Source: Mycobacteriales bacterium
Lineage (GTDB): Bacteria > Actinomycetota > Actinomycetes > Mycobacteriales > CADCTP01
Assembly (NCBI GenBank): GCA_035995165.1
Contig: DASYKU010000061.1
Span: 1 to 59,911, forward strand
Direction of reading: 5' to 3'
DNA length: 59,911 nucleotides
A program made the translations under genes and the position numbers. This document shows positions 23,576 through 32,461 of this stretch, one piece after another; within the stretch, counting starts at the first letter, position 1; each line of letters opens with the position of its first letter. The notes under the pieces were generated by a model. The model had not been told where the DNA came from. It did not search any database and saw nothing but the letters and a program-made list of their open reading frames with translations.

Positions 23576-24472
23576 GTGTCGGGCGTGCCGCCAGAGCCTT
23601 CATCGATCGCGGTGGTGGGCGCCGGGGGCTTCCTCGGCACGGCGCTGACCTCGGCGGCGACGCTCGCCGGCGTCCCGGTGGATGCGTACACGCGGGCCGA
23701 GCCGGCGCTGCGGCCGGACGGGCGGATGGACGCCCGGCTGGCTCGGGCCGGGACCGTGTTCTGGCTCGCCACCAGCGTGAACCCGGCGCTGGCGGAGTCG
23801 CACCCGGAGCGGGCCGCGGCCGACCTGGAGACGTTCACCGCGGCGCTGCGGGCGCTGGGCTCGCTGCCCCGCCCGCCCAAGGTCGCGCTGCTGTCCTCCG
23901 GCGGCGCCGTGTACGACACGACCGGCCCCCCGCCGTACCGGGAGGAGTCGCCGACCCGGCCCCGGGGGGCGTACGGGCGGTCGAAGCTGGCGCTGGAGCA
24001 GGCGCTGGCGAGCGCCGGGCTGCCGGCCGGGCACGCGGTCTCGCTGCGCGTCTCCAACCTCTACGGCCCCGGCCAGCCGTCGGTCGGCGGGCAGGGCGTG
24101 ATCGGCTACTGGCTGCGGGCCGCGGCCGCCGGTGACCACCTGACCGTGTACGGCGACCCCGGCACCACCCGCGACTACGTCTACGTCGACGACGTGACGT
24201 CGGCGCTGCTGGCGGTGCACGCGGCAGCGACACTGCCGCCGGTGGTCAACCTCGGTGCCGGCCGGGGCACGTCGCTGCGGGAGCTGGCCGACCTGCTGCT
24301 CGGCATCGTCGACGACCCGCGGCTGCGGCTGGAGCTGCGGCCGGCCCGCGGGTTCGACGTACCGCACAGCTGGCTGGACGTCCGGCTGGCCGAGTCCGTG
24401 CTCGGCTGGACCGCGCGGACCGGCCTGACCGAGGGCCTCACCCGCTGCTGGGACTCCGTCCCGGTCGCCTGA
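23576..24472 (+). CDS. NAD-dependent epimerase/dehydratase (extended SDR)
   Basis: A 298-residue sugar-nucleotide SDR. The NAD-binding motif is VVGAGGFLG (residues about 13-21) and the catalytic YxxxK is YGRSK, followed by LRVSNLYGPGQ and DYVYVDDV as in UDP-glucose 4-epimerase relatives. The cofactor loop ends earlier than in GalE and the protein is short, so the exact reaction is unclear. It is divergent from a GT4 gene and convergent with a methyltransferase gene, inside the polysaccharide locus. Confidence 0.82.
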   Translation: MSGVPPEPSSIAVVGAGGFLGTALTSAATLAGVPVDAYTRAEPALRPDGRMDARLARAGTVFWLATSVNPALAESHPERAAADLETFTAALRALGSLPRPPKVALLSSGGAVYDTTGPPPYREESPTRPRGAYGRSKLALEQALASAGLPAGHAVSLRVSNLYGPGQPSVGGQGVIGYWLRAAAAGDHLTVYGDPGTTRDYVYVDDVTSALLAVHAAATLPPVVNLGAGRGTSLRELADLLLGIVDDPRLRLELRPARGFDVPHSWLDVRLAESVLGWTARTGLTEGLTRCWDSVPVA

Positions 24473-24485
24473 CCCCCGCCGGACC

Positions 24486-24550
24486 GGCGGGAGCGGGCCG
24501 ACTCAGCGGCGGGGGCGGGCCGGCTCAGGCGGCGGGGGCGGGCCGGCTCA
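24486..24550. repeat. Three near-identical 20-bp repeats (22-23-bp period)
   Basis: Units 24486-24505, 24508-24527 and 24531-24550 share GGCGGG(A/G)GCGGGCCG(A/G)CTCA; units 2 and 3 are identical. The TCA of the third unit is the stop codon of the minus-strand methyltransferase gene, so the array grew outward from the end of that gene or erodes it. Confidence 0.75.
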
Positions 24551-25360
24551 GGCGGCGGGGATTCCGTCGACCGGTTTGGGGGCGACCCGGGTGACCGGCC
24601 CGCGCGGCGCGTCGGTGCCCTTGGTCCCGATCCAGATGTACGTCGGGATGATCGGGTTCAGCGCCCTCCAGACCGCCGGCGGGGCCGAGCGGACCTGCCT
24701 GGGCACCATGTCCTCGGCGTGGAAGCGGTCCGGGTCGGCCAGCACGGTGCCGGTGTAGTCCCAGACCCGCAGCCCGCGGCAGAGCTGCCGCAGCCCGGCC
24801 CGGGTACGCAGCCGCTCGTGGTACTTGTCGGCCCGCCCGGTCGCCGCCACGTACCGGTCCGCGGCCGCCGGCGGCAGCCAGGACAGGAACGGCAGCTTGT
24901 AGTGCGGCTCGATGAGCCCGAGCCGGTTGGGCATGCCCAGGTAGACCGCGCCGTCCGGGCGCAGCACCCGGCGGACCTCGGCCAGCACCGCGTCCGGGTC
25001 GACCACGTGCTCGTAGACGTGGTTGCAGATCACCGCGTCGACGGACTCGTCGGCCCAGGGCAGCTTGGTGCCGTCGGCGTTGACGAACTCGATCCGGTCG
25101 CCGAAGCGCTCCCGGGCGCGCTCCAGGCCGGGCTCGTCGATGTCGACGCCGGTCACCTTGGCCCCGGCCCGGCTGAGCTCGTCGGAGATGAAGCCGGTCG
25201 AGCAGCCGAGGTCGAGCACCGACCGGCCGCCGAGGTCGGCGGTGCCGAAGAAGTGCTCGAGCACGGCGACGATCTTCTGCGCCTTCGTCCGCCGCTCGCC
25301 CTCGATGAGCATCTTGGACTGCAGCTCCGAGTACGCGAGCTGCTTCTGCCGTTCTGTCAC
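24548..25360 (-). CDS. Class I SAM-dependent methyltransferase
   Basis: A 270-residue protein with motif I VLDLGCSTGFISDEL (residues about 48-62), the acidic VTGVDID end of strand 2, FVNADGTKLPWADESVDAVICNHVYEHV and the post-motif LRPDGAVYLGMPNR. The C-terminal third (DKYHERLRTRAGL, PIIPTYIWIGTKG) resembles sugar- or lipid-modifying methyltransferases of polysaccharide loci. GTG 25360 follows GAGGAGAT. The stop lies in a short tandem repeat. Confidence 0.82.
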   Translation of the reverse strand: MTERQKQLAYSELQSKMLIEGERRTKAQKIVAVLEHFFGTADLGGRSVLDLGCSTGFISDELSRAGAKVTGVDIDEPGLERARERFGDRIEFVNADGTKLPWADESVDAVICNHVYEHVVDPDAVLAEVRRVLRPDGAVYLGMPNRLGLIEPHYKLPFLSWLPPAAADRYVAATGRADKYHERLRTRAGLRQLCRGLRVWDYTGTVLADPDRFHAEDMVPRQVRSAPPAVWRALNPIIPTYIWIGTKGTDAPRGPVTRVAPKPVDGIPAA

Positions 25361-25445
25361 CGTGGGATCTCCTCGTCGCGGGTTGCGGACGGGGAAGGAG
25401 CCTACCGTCCCGCAGGGCAGCGGCCGGTCTCGTACCCGCCGTCCC

Positions 25446-25451
25446 TATACT
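25446..25451 (+). promoter_or_regulatory. -10 element (TATACT) upstream of the YfhO-like gene
   Basis: TATACT, 18 bases before the GTG at 25470, in the 109-bp divergent region with the methyltransferase gene. It predicts a short leader of about 10 bases. Confidence 0.45.
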
Positions 25452-25469
25452 GCTCGCCGTGGTGGACGC

Positions 25470-28349
25470 GTGACCTCTCTGCGCCGGCCAGAGGCGACCC
25501 CGGAGACCGAGACGGGGGACGCGACCCCGGCGCCCCCGGCCCGTCGCCGCCGGCCTTCTCTGCTGACCCTCGTCGCGCTCCTGGGCGCGGCCGCCTTCGT
25601 GCTGATCGGCATCGGCACCCCGCTGCTGGGCAAGGCCTCCTTCAGCGGCGCCGACCTGATCCAGGTCCGCGAACCGTGGAGGTCGCTGCAGCCCAGCGAC
25701 TTCGTGCCGCACGTGCCCTCGGTCAGCGACACCGTCGACTCGGTCTTCCCGAACCGGCACTACTTCGCCGAGGAGCTGCACCACGGCGAGGTCGCGACCT
25801 GGAACCCGCTGGGCAGCGGCGGCTCCCCGCTCGGCGGGATCGTCACGTTCGGCTTCTACACCCCGATCAACCTGCCGTACCTGTTCCTGCCGACCTGGCT
25901 GGCGCCGGGGTACGCGAAGTTCCTCGAGCTGCTGGTCACGATCGGCTTCTCGTTCCTGTTCCTGCGGCGGCTGCGGCTGTCCCGCCCGGCCGGGCTGGTC
26001 GGCGGCGTCGTCTTCGCCGCCTCCGGCTTCATGGTCAGCTGGACGAACTGGCAGCAGACCCAGGTCGGGGCGACGATCCCGGCGCTGTTCTGGGCGGCGG
26101 AACGGTTCGCGCAGAAACGGACCGTCCGCTCGGCGCTGCCGATCGCCGGGGCGATCGCGTTCATGCTGCTGGGCGGCTTTCCCGCGGTGGCCGGGTACGC
26201 CTGCTACGCGGCCGCGCCGTACCTGATCATGCGGCTGTGCCAGGAGACCGGCTGGTCGCCGCTGCGGATCCTGCGCGGCTCGGTCACCGCCGGCGTCGCG
26301 CTGGCCCTCGGCGTCGGGGCGGTCGGCGTGGTGCTGCTGCCGCTGGCCGCGCAGCTGTCCGAGTCGGACTACCTGGCCCAGCGGGGCCAGACCGCGGCCA
26401 CCCACATCCCGCCGCTGATGCTGCTGACCATGCCGGTCTGGCGGGCCTTCGGCGACATCGTGGGCTCGGGCTACTGGGGTCCGTTCCCCCAGATCGAGGG
26501 CCTGTCCTACATCGGCTCGGCGGCGCTGGTGCTGATCGGCTTCGGGCTGTTCCGGACGCCCGGGCGGGACACCCCGCGCGGCCCGCGGACCTACTTCGCG
26601 ATCGCGGCCGCGGTCACGATCGTGTTCGGCTACTTCGGCGGCCCGCTGCTGGCGCTGGCCCAGCACTTCCCGGTCTTCTCCAACAACCCGGTGTTCCGGA
26701 TCCGCTCGATCCTCGGCTTCTTCCTCGCCGTCCTGGCCGCGTACGGCTTCGACGCGCTGGTGCGCCGGTCGGAGGCCCGGGACCGCAGCCGGCTGCGGAT
26801 CGCGTACGAGGTCCTGGGCTGGGCGGTCGCGGCGGTGGGCGCGTTCGTCGGGGTGCGCAAGCTGATGGCGATCGCCCGCGACGCCGACAAGGTCGCCTTC
26901 ACCGAGCGGCAGCTGCTCTACGCCGGGCTGTTCGCCGGGTCGGTGTTCGTGCTGGGCATGCTCGCGACGGTGCTGCGCCGGCGGACGGCCGGCGACAACG
27001 AGGACGACGAGGACCGGTCCGGCCGCGGGCGGGTCCGGACGCTCGCGCTCGCGATCGTGCCGCTGATCGTGGTGGTGGAGAGCCTCGCGGTGGTGCTGCC
27101 GTTCTGGCCGCGGATCCCGAAGGACGAGTTCTACCCGACCACGGCCGCGCACCGGTTCCTGCAGCAGAACCTCGGGCACGAGCGGATGGGCGCCCGCGGG
27201 CTGACCCTGTTCTCCGGCACCAACGTGTTCTACGACCTGCGCAGCGCCACCGGGCACGCGTTCACCGAGACCGAGTGGCGGGACCTGGTCCAGACGGCCG
27301 ACCCGAAGTCGTTCGCCAGCCCGACGTTCTCCACGTTCAGCCGGGTCGCGGACGAGAAGACCGTGCAGTCGCCGATGCTCGACACCCTGTCGGTGAAGTA
27401 CCTCGCGACCGCGATCACCGAGGACATCTTCGGCAGGTCCACCCTGCAGGGGACCGCCGGGACCGGCCTGCGGCTGCAGCCGAACCAGCCGGTCACCGTG
27501 CCGCTCGGCGCCGGCGGCGTCCGCGGGGTCGGCCCGGTGCTGACCGCCGCGGCCGTCCCCACCGACCAGTTCGCCGCGCTGGACCTGGACCTGCTCGACG
27601 CGAGCGGCACCGTCGTCGCGCACAGCTCCCGCCGGATCTACACCGCGGTCGGGAGGGGCCCGCTGACGGTGCCGGTGGCCGGGGAGCAGACCCGCGCGGT
27701 CTCGGCCCGGCTCACCCTGCACTCGAACGCGCCGCTGGAGGTGGCCGGCACCGGCGGCCGCCCGCAGCTGAAGGTCGTGCGGGCCGAGGCGAACGACGGG
27801 CTCCGGCTGGTCTTCGCCGACGGGGCGGTCCTCTACCAGCGGACCACGGCGCTGCCGCGGTTCCGGTGGGCCGACCACACCCAGGTCATCCCGGACAAGG
27901 TCCAGCGGCTCACCGTGCTGGACAACGTCCGCGACCCCGGCCGGGTGGTGCTGGACGCGCCCGGCCCGGCCCCCGCCGACGGCAAGCCGGCCACCGTCAC
28001 CGTGACCGACGACGGACCCGACGACATGGCCGCGACCGTGAACGCCCAGGGCGCCGGCTACCTGGTCGTCGGCGACGCGCTGCAGACCGGCTGGAACGCG
28101 ACCCTGGACGGCAGGTCCGTCCCGCTGGTCAAGGCCGACCACGCGATGGTCGCGGTGGCGGTACCGGCCGGGCAGCACACCATCCGGCTGGACTACGACC
28201 AGCCGGGGCAGCGTACGGGCGGGGTGGTCTCGATCGTCTCGCTGCTCGGCCTGCTGCTGATGGGTATCACCGGCGGGCTGGTGCAGCGCCGGCGGCGGGA
28301 CGGCGAGCACCGGCGGGAGCCCGTCCCGGCCCAGGTCGAGGGCGAGTGA
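25470..28349 (+). CDS. YfhO-family polytopic membrane protein (GT-C-like)
   Basis: A 959-residue protein. After a cytoplasmic Pro/Arg tail and a first helix (LLTLVALLGAAAFVLIGIG), a periplasm-facing loop carries SFSGADLIQVREPWRS and VFPNRHYFAEELHHGE, then about eleven further helices reach residue about 540; the last 400 residues are mostly beta-like and extracytoplasmic, ending with a final helix (IVSLLGLLLMGITGGLV). YfhO proteins act with lipid-linked sugars in glycosylating wall polymers in Firmicutes. GTG 25470 is the only start in this frame near the promoter; the frame is open further upstream only within the divergent gene. Confidence 0.82.
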   Translation: MTSLRRPEATPETETGDATPAPPARRRRPSLLTLVALLGAAAFVLIGIGTPLLGKASFSGADLIQVREPWRSLQPSDFVPHVPSVSDTVDSVFPNRHYFAEELHHGEVATWNPLGSGGSPLGGIVTFGFYTPINLPYLFLPTWLAPGYAKFLELLVTIGFSFLFLRRLRLSRPAGLVGGVVFAASGFMVSWTNWQQTQVGATIPALFWAAERFAQKRTVRSALPIAGAIAFMLLGGFPAVAGYACYAAAPYLIMRLCQETGWSPLRILRGSVTAGVALALGVGAVGVVLLPLAAQLSESDYLAQRGQTAATHIPPLMLLTMPVWRAFGDIVGSGYWGPFPQIEGLSYIGSAALVLIGFGLFRTPGRDTPRGPRTYFAIAAAVTIVFGYFGGPLLALAQHFPVFSNNPVFRIRSILGFFLAVLAAYGFDALVRRSEARDRSRLRIAYEVLGWAVAAVGAFVGVRKLMAIARDADKVAFTERQLLYAGLFAGSVFVLGMLATVLRRRTAGDNEDDEDRSGRGRVRTLALAIVPLIVVVESLAVVLPFWPRIPKDEFYPTTAAHRFLQQNLGHERMGARGLTLFSGTNVFYDLRSATGHAFTETEWRDLVQTADPKSFASPTFSTFSRVADEKTVQSPMLDTLSVKYLATAITEDIFGRSTLQGTAGTGLRLQPNQPVTVPLGAGGVRGVGPVLTAAAVPTDQFAALDLDLLDASGTVVAHSSRRIYTAVGRGPLTVPVAGEQTRAVSARLTLHSNAPLEVAGTGGRPQLKVVRAEANDGLRLVFADGAVLYQRTTALPRFRWADHTQVIPDKVQRLTVLDNVRDPGRVVLDAPGPAPADGKPATVTVTDDGPDDMAATVNAQGAGYLVVGDALQTGWNATLDGRSVPLVKADHAMVAVAVPAGQHTIRLDYDQPGQRTGGVVSIVSLLGLLLMGITGGLVQRRRRDGEHRREPVPAQVEGE

Positions 28350-28365
28350 CGCCCCGATCGGGGCG
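28350..28365. terminator. 16-bp palindrome after the YfhO-like gene; terminator or operator
   Basis: CGCCCCGATCGGGGCG begins one base after the stop of the preceding gene. As RNA it folds with a tiny loop; as DNA it sits where the -35 region of the next gene would be (its -10 TATCCT is at 28379-28384), so an operator role is equally possible. Confidence 0.4.
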
Positions 28366-28391
28366 TCCGGCGCTGTTCTATCCTCGGCGCC

Positions 28392-29462
28392 GTGGCTGCT
28401 GACCGTGAGCGGCGGAGCGGCGGGCCCGTGACCGACCCTGCGCTGGACGAGGCTGCGGCCGACGGGGAGGCCGCGGCGGAAGCCGTCGACGGCGCCCCGG
28501 CCGTTCGCCGGCCGCCGTCGCGCAAGCGGCAGGTGGTCCGGGGTCTGCTCGCCCTGGTCGTGCTGGTGTTCATCGTGCTGGCCATCCGCAGCCAGGGCCA
28601 CGAGATCGCGGACGGCCTGAGCCGGCTCTCGATCGGCACGATCGTGCTCGCGTTCGTCGCGGTGGTGGCCGGCCAGGTCGCGACCGCGCTGTCCTGGCGG
28701 GCGATCCTCACCGGGCTCGGATCGCCGCTGCCGATGGCCGTGGCCGGGCGGGTGTTCCTGCTCGCGCAGCTCGGCAAGTACCTGCCCGGCAGCCTGTGGC
28801 CGGTGCTGGCGCAGGCCGAGCTGGGCCGGGACCACGGGGTGCCGCGGGCCCGCAGCGCGGTCGCCGCGGTGGCGGTGCTGGTCGTCGGCCTGGTGGTCGG
28901 CGCGGTCGTCGCGGTCGGGTTCCTGGCGCTGTCGGCGACCGGCGCCCTGCGGACGTACTGGTACATCCTGTTCGTGCCGGTGCTGGGGCTGGTCGTGCTC
29001 TCGCCGCCGGTGCTGGGGCGGCTGCTCACGCTCGCGTTCAAGGTCACCCGGCGGGCGCCGACCGACACCACGATCGGCACCGGCCCGCTGTTCACCAGCG
29101 CGGCCTGGTCGCTGGCCCAGTGGCTGTTCTTCGGCGCGCACGCCTGGCTGCTCGCCCGCGGCCTCGGCGGCGACACCTCCGGCCGGCTGTTCCTGCTGGC
29201 CACGGGGGCGTACGCGGTGGCCTGGGTGGTCGGCTTCCTGATCGTGTTCGTGCCGGCCGGGGCCGGCGCCCGGGAGGCCGCGCTGGTGCTCGTGCTCGGC
29301 CCGTCCATCGGTTCCGGCAACGCGCTGGCGCTGGCGCTGGTCAGCCGGGTCCTCACGATCGCCGGCGACCTGCTCACGGTCGGCGTCGCGGTCGTCTCGG
29401 CCCGCATCTACGCCCGCCGGCAGCCGGCGCCCGGCAACGGCGCCGGGCAGCACCGGGCCTGA
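28392..29462 (+). CDS. Flippase-like integral membrane protein, paralogue of 21280-22233
   Basis: A 356-residue protein with an acidic cytoplasmic N-terminal tail and about eight membrane segments. It shares LTGLGSPLPMAVAGRVFLLAQLGKYLPGS and VPAGAGAREAALVLVL with the protein at 21280, so the two are paralogues of the LPG synthase TM/AglD-like family. The GTG at 28392 is seven bases after TATCCT (28379-28384) and has no Shine-Dalgarno, so the transcript is probably leaderless. Its TGA abuts the TCA of the convergent gmd gene, forming TGATCA. Confidence 0.78.
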   Translation: MAADRERRSGGPVTDPALDEAAADGEAAAEAVDGAPAVRRPPSRKRQVVRGLLALVVLVFIVLAIRSQGHEIADGLSRLSIGTIVLAFVAVVAGQVATALSWRAILTGLGSPLPMAVAGRVFLLAQLGKYLPGSLWPVLAQAELGRDHGVPRARSAVAAVAVLVVGLVVGAVVAVGFLALSATGALRTYWYILFVPVLGLVVLSPPVLGRLLTLAFKVTRRAPTDTTIGTGPLFTSAAWSLAQWLFFGAHAWLLARGLGGDTSGRLFLLATGAYAVAWVVGFLIVFVPAGAGAREAALVLVLGPSIGSGNALALALVSRVLTIAGDLLTVGVAVVSARIYARRQPAPGNGAGQHRA

Positions 29463-30446
29463 TCAGACCCGGCCCTTCTCCCGTTCCAGGTCGGCGTCGA
29501 CCATCGACTCGATCAGCTCCGGGAAGCTCACCGTCGGCCGCCAGCCCAGCCGGTCCCGGGCCTTGCCGGCGTCGCCGGTGAGCACGTCGACCTCGGCCGG
29601 GCGCAGCAGCCGCGGGTCCTGCACGACGTACCGGGGCCAGTCGACGATGCCGACCCGCCCGAACGCGACCTCCAGCAGGTCCCGGATCGTGTGCGTCTCC
29701 CCCGTCGCGACCACGTAGTCCTCCGGGGTGTCCTGCTGCAGCATCGCCCACATCGCCCGGACGTAGTCGCCGGCGAAACCCCAGTCCCGGCTGGAGTCGA
29801 GGTTGCCCAGCGACACCGAGGGCTGCAGCCCGAGCGCGATCCGGGCCACCGCCCGGGTCACCTTCCGGGTGACGAACTCGGCCCCGCGCAGCGGGGACTC
29901 GTGGTTGAACAGGATCCCGGAGCAGGCGAAGGCCCCGTACGACTCCCGGTAGTTCACGGTCATGTAGTGGCCGAAGGTCTTGGCCACCCCGTACGGCGAG
30001 CGCGGGTGGAACGGGGTCGTCTCCCGCTGCGGGGTCTCCCGGACCTTGCCGAACATCTCCGAGCTGGAGGCCTGGTAGAAGCGGATGCGGTCCATGTGCC
30101 CCTGGGTCTGGATCCGGATCGCCTCCAGCATCCGCAGCACACCCATGCCGGTGATCTCGCCGGTGAGCTCGGCCTGCTTCCAGGACAGCCCGACGAAGCT
30201 GATCGCGCCGAGGTTGTAGACCTCGTGCGGCTCGGCGATCTCCAGCGCGCTGATCAGGCTGGGCAGGTCGCGCAGGTCGCCCTCGACCAGCTGCACGGAC
30301 GGGACGTGCCGCTCGACCAGCTCGATCTTCGGGTTGGACTGGCCCCGGACCATGCCGAAGACCTCGTACCCCTCCGAGGCGAGCAGCTGGCCCAGATAGA
30401 GGCCGTCCTGGCCGGTGATCCCGGTGATGAGCGCGCGCCGCTGCAC
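29463..30446 (-). CDS. gmd: GDP-mannose 4,6-dehydratase
   Basis: A 327-residue extended SDR. It has the diagnostic [18 protein letters not shown] cofactor motif, [36 protein letters not shown] (Tyr/Lys pair), [16 protein letters not shown] and [18 protein letters not shown], all typical of Gmd, which makes GDP-4-keto-6-deoxymannose from GDP-mannose. With ManB in the same region it suggests 6-deoxyhexoses (rhamnose, fucose or derivatives) in the polysaccharide. GTG 30446 follows GGAGGACGG on the minus strand. Confidence 0.95.
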   Translation of the reverse strand: MQRRALITGITGQDGLYLGQLLASEGYEVFGMVRGQSNPKIELVERHVPSVQLVEGDLRDLPSLISALEIAEPHEVYNLGAISFVGLSWKQAELTGEITGMGVLRMLEAIRIQTQGHMDRIRFYQASSSEMFGKVRETPQRETTPFHPRSPYGVAKTFGHYMTVNYRESYGAFACSGILFNHESPLRGAEFVTRKVTRAVARIALGLQPSVSLGNLDSSRDWGFAGDYVRAMWAMLQQDTPEDYVVATGETHTIRDLLEVAFGRVGIVDWPRYVVQDPRLLRPAEVDVLTGDAGKARDRLGWRPTVSFPELIESMVDADLEREKGRV

Positions 30447-30517
30447 CAGCCGTCCTCCGCTCGGTGAGCCCGCCGCTGTCGTGAATAGACTGCCGCATCC
30501 CGACCGGAAGGACAGCG

Positions 30518-31267
30518 ATGAGCGAGAGCCTGCGGCTGCGGCACCGCCAGGGGGCGGCCCGGGTCGTCGACGGCGTGCCGTACTCGGACCGCGAGAGCAC
30601 GTCCTCGCTGCTGCCCGGCGCGACCGTGGGGCGCTGGCTCGCGACGCAGGCGCCGCGGGTGCGCGGCCGGCTGATGGACCTCGGCTGCGGCAACCAGCCC
30701 TTCAAGATCTGGTACGGCCCGCTGGTCGACGAGATCGTCCCGGTCGACGCGGCCCCGATCCCGGGTGTGGTCGTGGTCGACCTGGGCGAGCCGCTGCCGT
30801 TCGAGGACGACAGCTTCGACACCGTGCTGTGCACCCAGGTGCTGGAGCACGTCGGCAACGCCGAGCTGGCCATGGGCGAGATCGCCCGGGTGCTCAAGCC
30901 GGGCGGGCACGCGCTGATCACCGTGCCGTTCCTCTACCCCACCCACGAGGCGCCGTACGACTTCCAGCGCTTCACCCACTACGGCATCTCCGGGCTGGCC
31001 AGGCGGCACGGGCTGGAGGTGCTCGACCTCGGCGCGCAGGGCGGCCCGGTGCTGATGGTCGCGCACTACGCCGTGCTGGCCCTCAGCCAGGCGCTGCGGG
31101 CCCTGGCCCGGGTGCTCGGCCCGTTCGGCTTCCTGGTCGACAACCGGGTCGTCCGGCTCGCGCTGGCCGCGCCGCAGGAGGCGCTGCGCACGAAGGTGTC
31201 GACCCGGCTGTCCGGGCCGGCCAAGATCGCCAGCCTCGGCTACCTGCTCTCGGTCAGGAAGCCCTAG
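30518..31267 (+). CDS. Class I SAM-dependent methyltransferase
   Basis: A 249-residue protein: motif [28 protein letters not shown], then [20 protein letters not shown] and [24 protein letters not shown], the pattern common in glycan-locus methyltransferases with a C-terminal hydrophobic stretch ([21 protein letters not shown]). ATG 30518 follows GGAAGGAC; TAGACT at 30486-30491 is a plausible -10. The last 14 bases overlap the convergent GT4 gene. Confidence 0.85.
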   Translation: MSESLRLRHRQGAARVVDGVPYSDRESTSSLLPGATVGRWLATQAPRVRGRLMDLGCGNQPFKIWYGPLVDEIVPVDAAPIPGVVVVDLGEPLPFEDDSFDTVLCTQVLEHVGNAELAMGEIARVLKPGGHALITVPFLYPTHEAPYDFQRFTHYGISGLARRHGLEVLDLGAQGGPVLMVAHYAVLALSQALRALARVLGPFGFLVDNRVVRLALAAPQEALRTKVSTRLSGPAKIASLGYLLSVRKP

Positions 31268-32354
31268 CCAGCTCGTACGCCTCGGCCGTGCGGGCCGCGC
31301 AGGCGGCCCAGGTGAACCTGCGGGCCCGGGCCCGCAGGTCGGCCGCGGCGGCCGGCTTGGCCAGCGCGGTCCGCAGCGCCTCGGCCAGCGCGACCTCGTC
31401 GCCGACCGGGGCCAGCGCCGCCAGCTCGCCGGTGACCTCCCGGATCACCGGCAGGTCGCTGGCCACCACCGGCACCCCGGCCGCGAACGCCTCCAGCGGC
31501 GGCAGCCCGAAGCCTTCGTACCGCGACGGGTACGCCAGCAGGCTCGCCCCGGCGACCAGCCGGCGCAGGTCGGCCGTCTCCAGGTAGCCGGCCGGGACGA
31601 CGGCGCCGGCCGGCAGCCCGGCCGGCTCCAGCGCGGGACCCCAGCCGGGCGGGCCGGCCAGCACCAGCGGCGGCGTGTCCGGGTCGTCGTCGTGCAGCAG
31701 GCGGAGCGCCGCCAGCAGCGCCGGCAGGCCCTTGCGCGGCTCGACGGTGCCGACGAACAGCAGGTAGCGCGGCGGCAGGCCGCGTTCGGTCAGCTCGGCG
31801 GCCGGCATCGGGACGGCGGTGAACCAGGCCTCGTCCACGCCGAGCGGGGTGGCCCGGACCCGGTCGCCCAGGCCGTACTCGGCGCGGACCTCGGCGGCGA
31901 CCGCGTGCGACGGGGTGAGCACGACCGCGGCCCGCCGCAGCCCGCGCGGCACCAGCGTCCGGTAGCGCAGCGACGCCGCGCTCACCGTCTCCGGATAGCG
32001 CAGGTAGGACAGGTCGTGCACGGTCAGCACGCCCGCGGCCCGGCGCAGCGGTGGCAGCACGAAGTTGGTCCCGTGCACCACGTCGGCCCGGCCGGCCAGC
32101 CACTCCACCGGCGGCAGCTCCAGCCGGTCCCAGGCCGCCTGCAACGCCCGGGCCGGGGCCGGCCGGTGCCGGACCCGGACCGCCGGCGGCACCGCGGCCG
32201 GCAGCGCCCCGGCCCCGCGCAGCGTGAACGCGGTCGCGACCAGGTCGAGCGAGCCGAGCGCGGCCAGCTCCCGGACCAGGTTCTCGACGTACCGGCCGAC
32301 GCCGGTGCGCGGACCCAGCAGCGGCGTCGCGTCGAGGACGACCCTGGTGACCAC
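31254..32354 (-). CDS. GT4 glycosyltransferase
   Basis: About 366 residues: VVLDATPLLGPRTGVGRYVENLV at the N-terminus, LLFVGTVEPRKGLPALLAAL, LVLAGPPGWG and YEGFGLPPLEAFAAGVPVVASD in the donor domain. It is a close structural relative of the two GT4 proteins at 18815 and 20066. GTG 32354 sits directly before the conserved strand; a GTG at 32387 in frame is the alternative, and neither has a clear ribosome-binding site. Divergent from the wzm-wzt operon. Confidence 0.85.
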   Translation of the reverse strand: MVTRVVLDATPLLGPRTGVGRYVENLVRELAALGSLDLVATAFTLRGAGALPAAVPPAVRVRHRPAPARALQAAWDRLELPPVEWLAGRADVVHGTNFVLPPLRRAAGVLTVHDLSYLRYPETVSAASLRYRTLVPRGLRRAAVVLTPSHAVAAEVRAEYGLGDRVRATPLGVDEAWFTAVPMPAAELTERGLPPRYLLFVGTVEPRKGLPALLAALRLLHDDDPDTPPLVLAGPPGWGPALEPAGLPAGAVVPAGYLETADLRRLVAGASLLAYPSRYEGFGLPPLEAFAAGVPVVASDLPVIREVTGELAALAPVGDEVALAEALRTALAKPAAAADLRARARRFTWAACAARTAEAYELARAS

Positions 32355-32449
32355 CGTCGCAGCCAACCAGAGCCCGGACGCACACACCCAGCCGGGTCAC
32401 CGCCGGTGGCCCGCCACGAGGTGCCTTTGATGAGGTCGGGGGCCCTGCG

Positions 32450-32455
32450 TACCCT
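32450..32455 (+). promoter_or_regulatory. -10 element (TACCCT) of the wzm-wzt operon
   Basis: TACCCT lies six bases before the GTG at 32462 with no ribosome-binding site between, so wzm is probably translated from a leaderless mRNA. Confidence 0.5.
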
Positions 32456-32461
32456 CGCGCC

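Noticed and set aside
24525-29453. About 1640-codon minus-strand open frame spanning the methyltransferase, YfhO-like and flippase-like genes
   Set aside because: Same GC-shadow effect; it overlaps genes with clear motifs on both strands, and its own composition is Arg/Gln/His-rich without domains.
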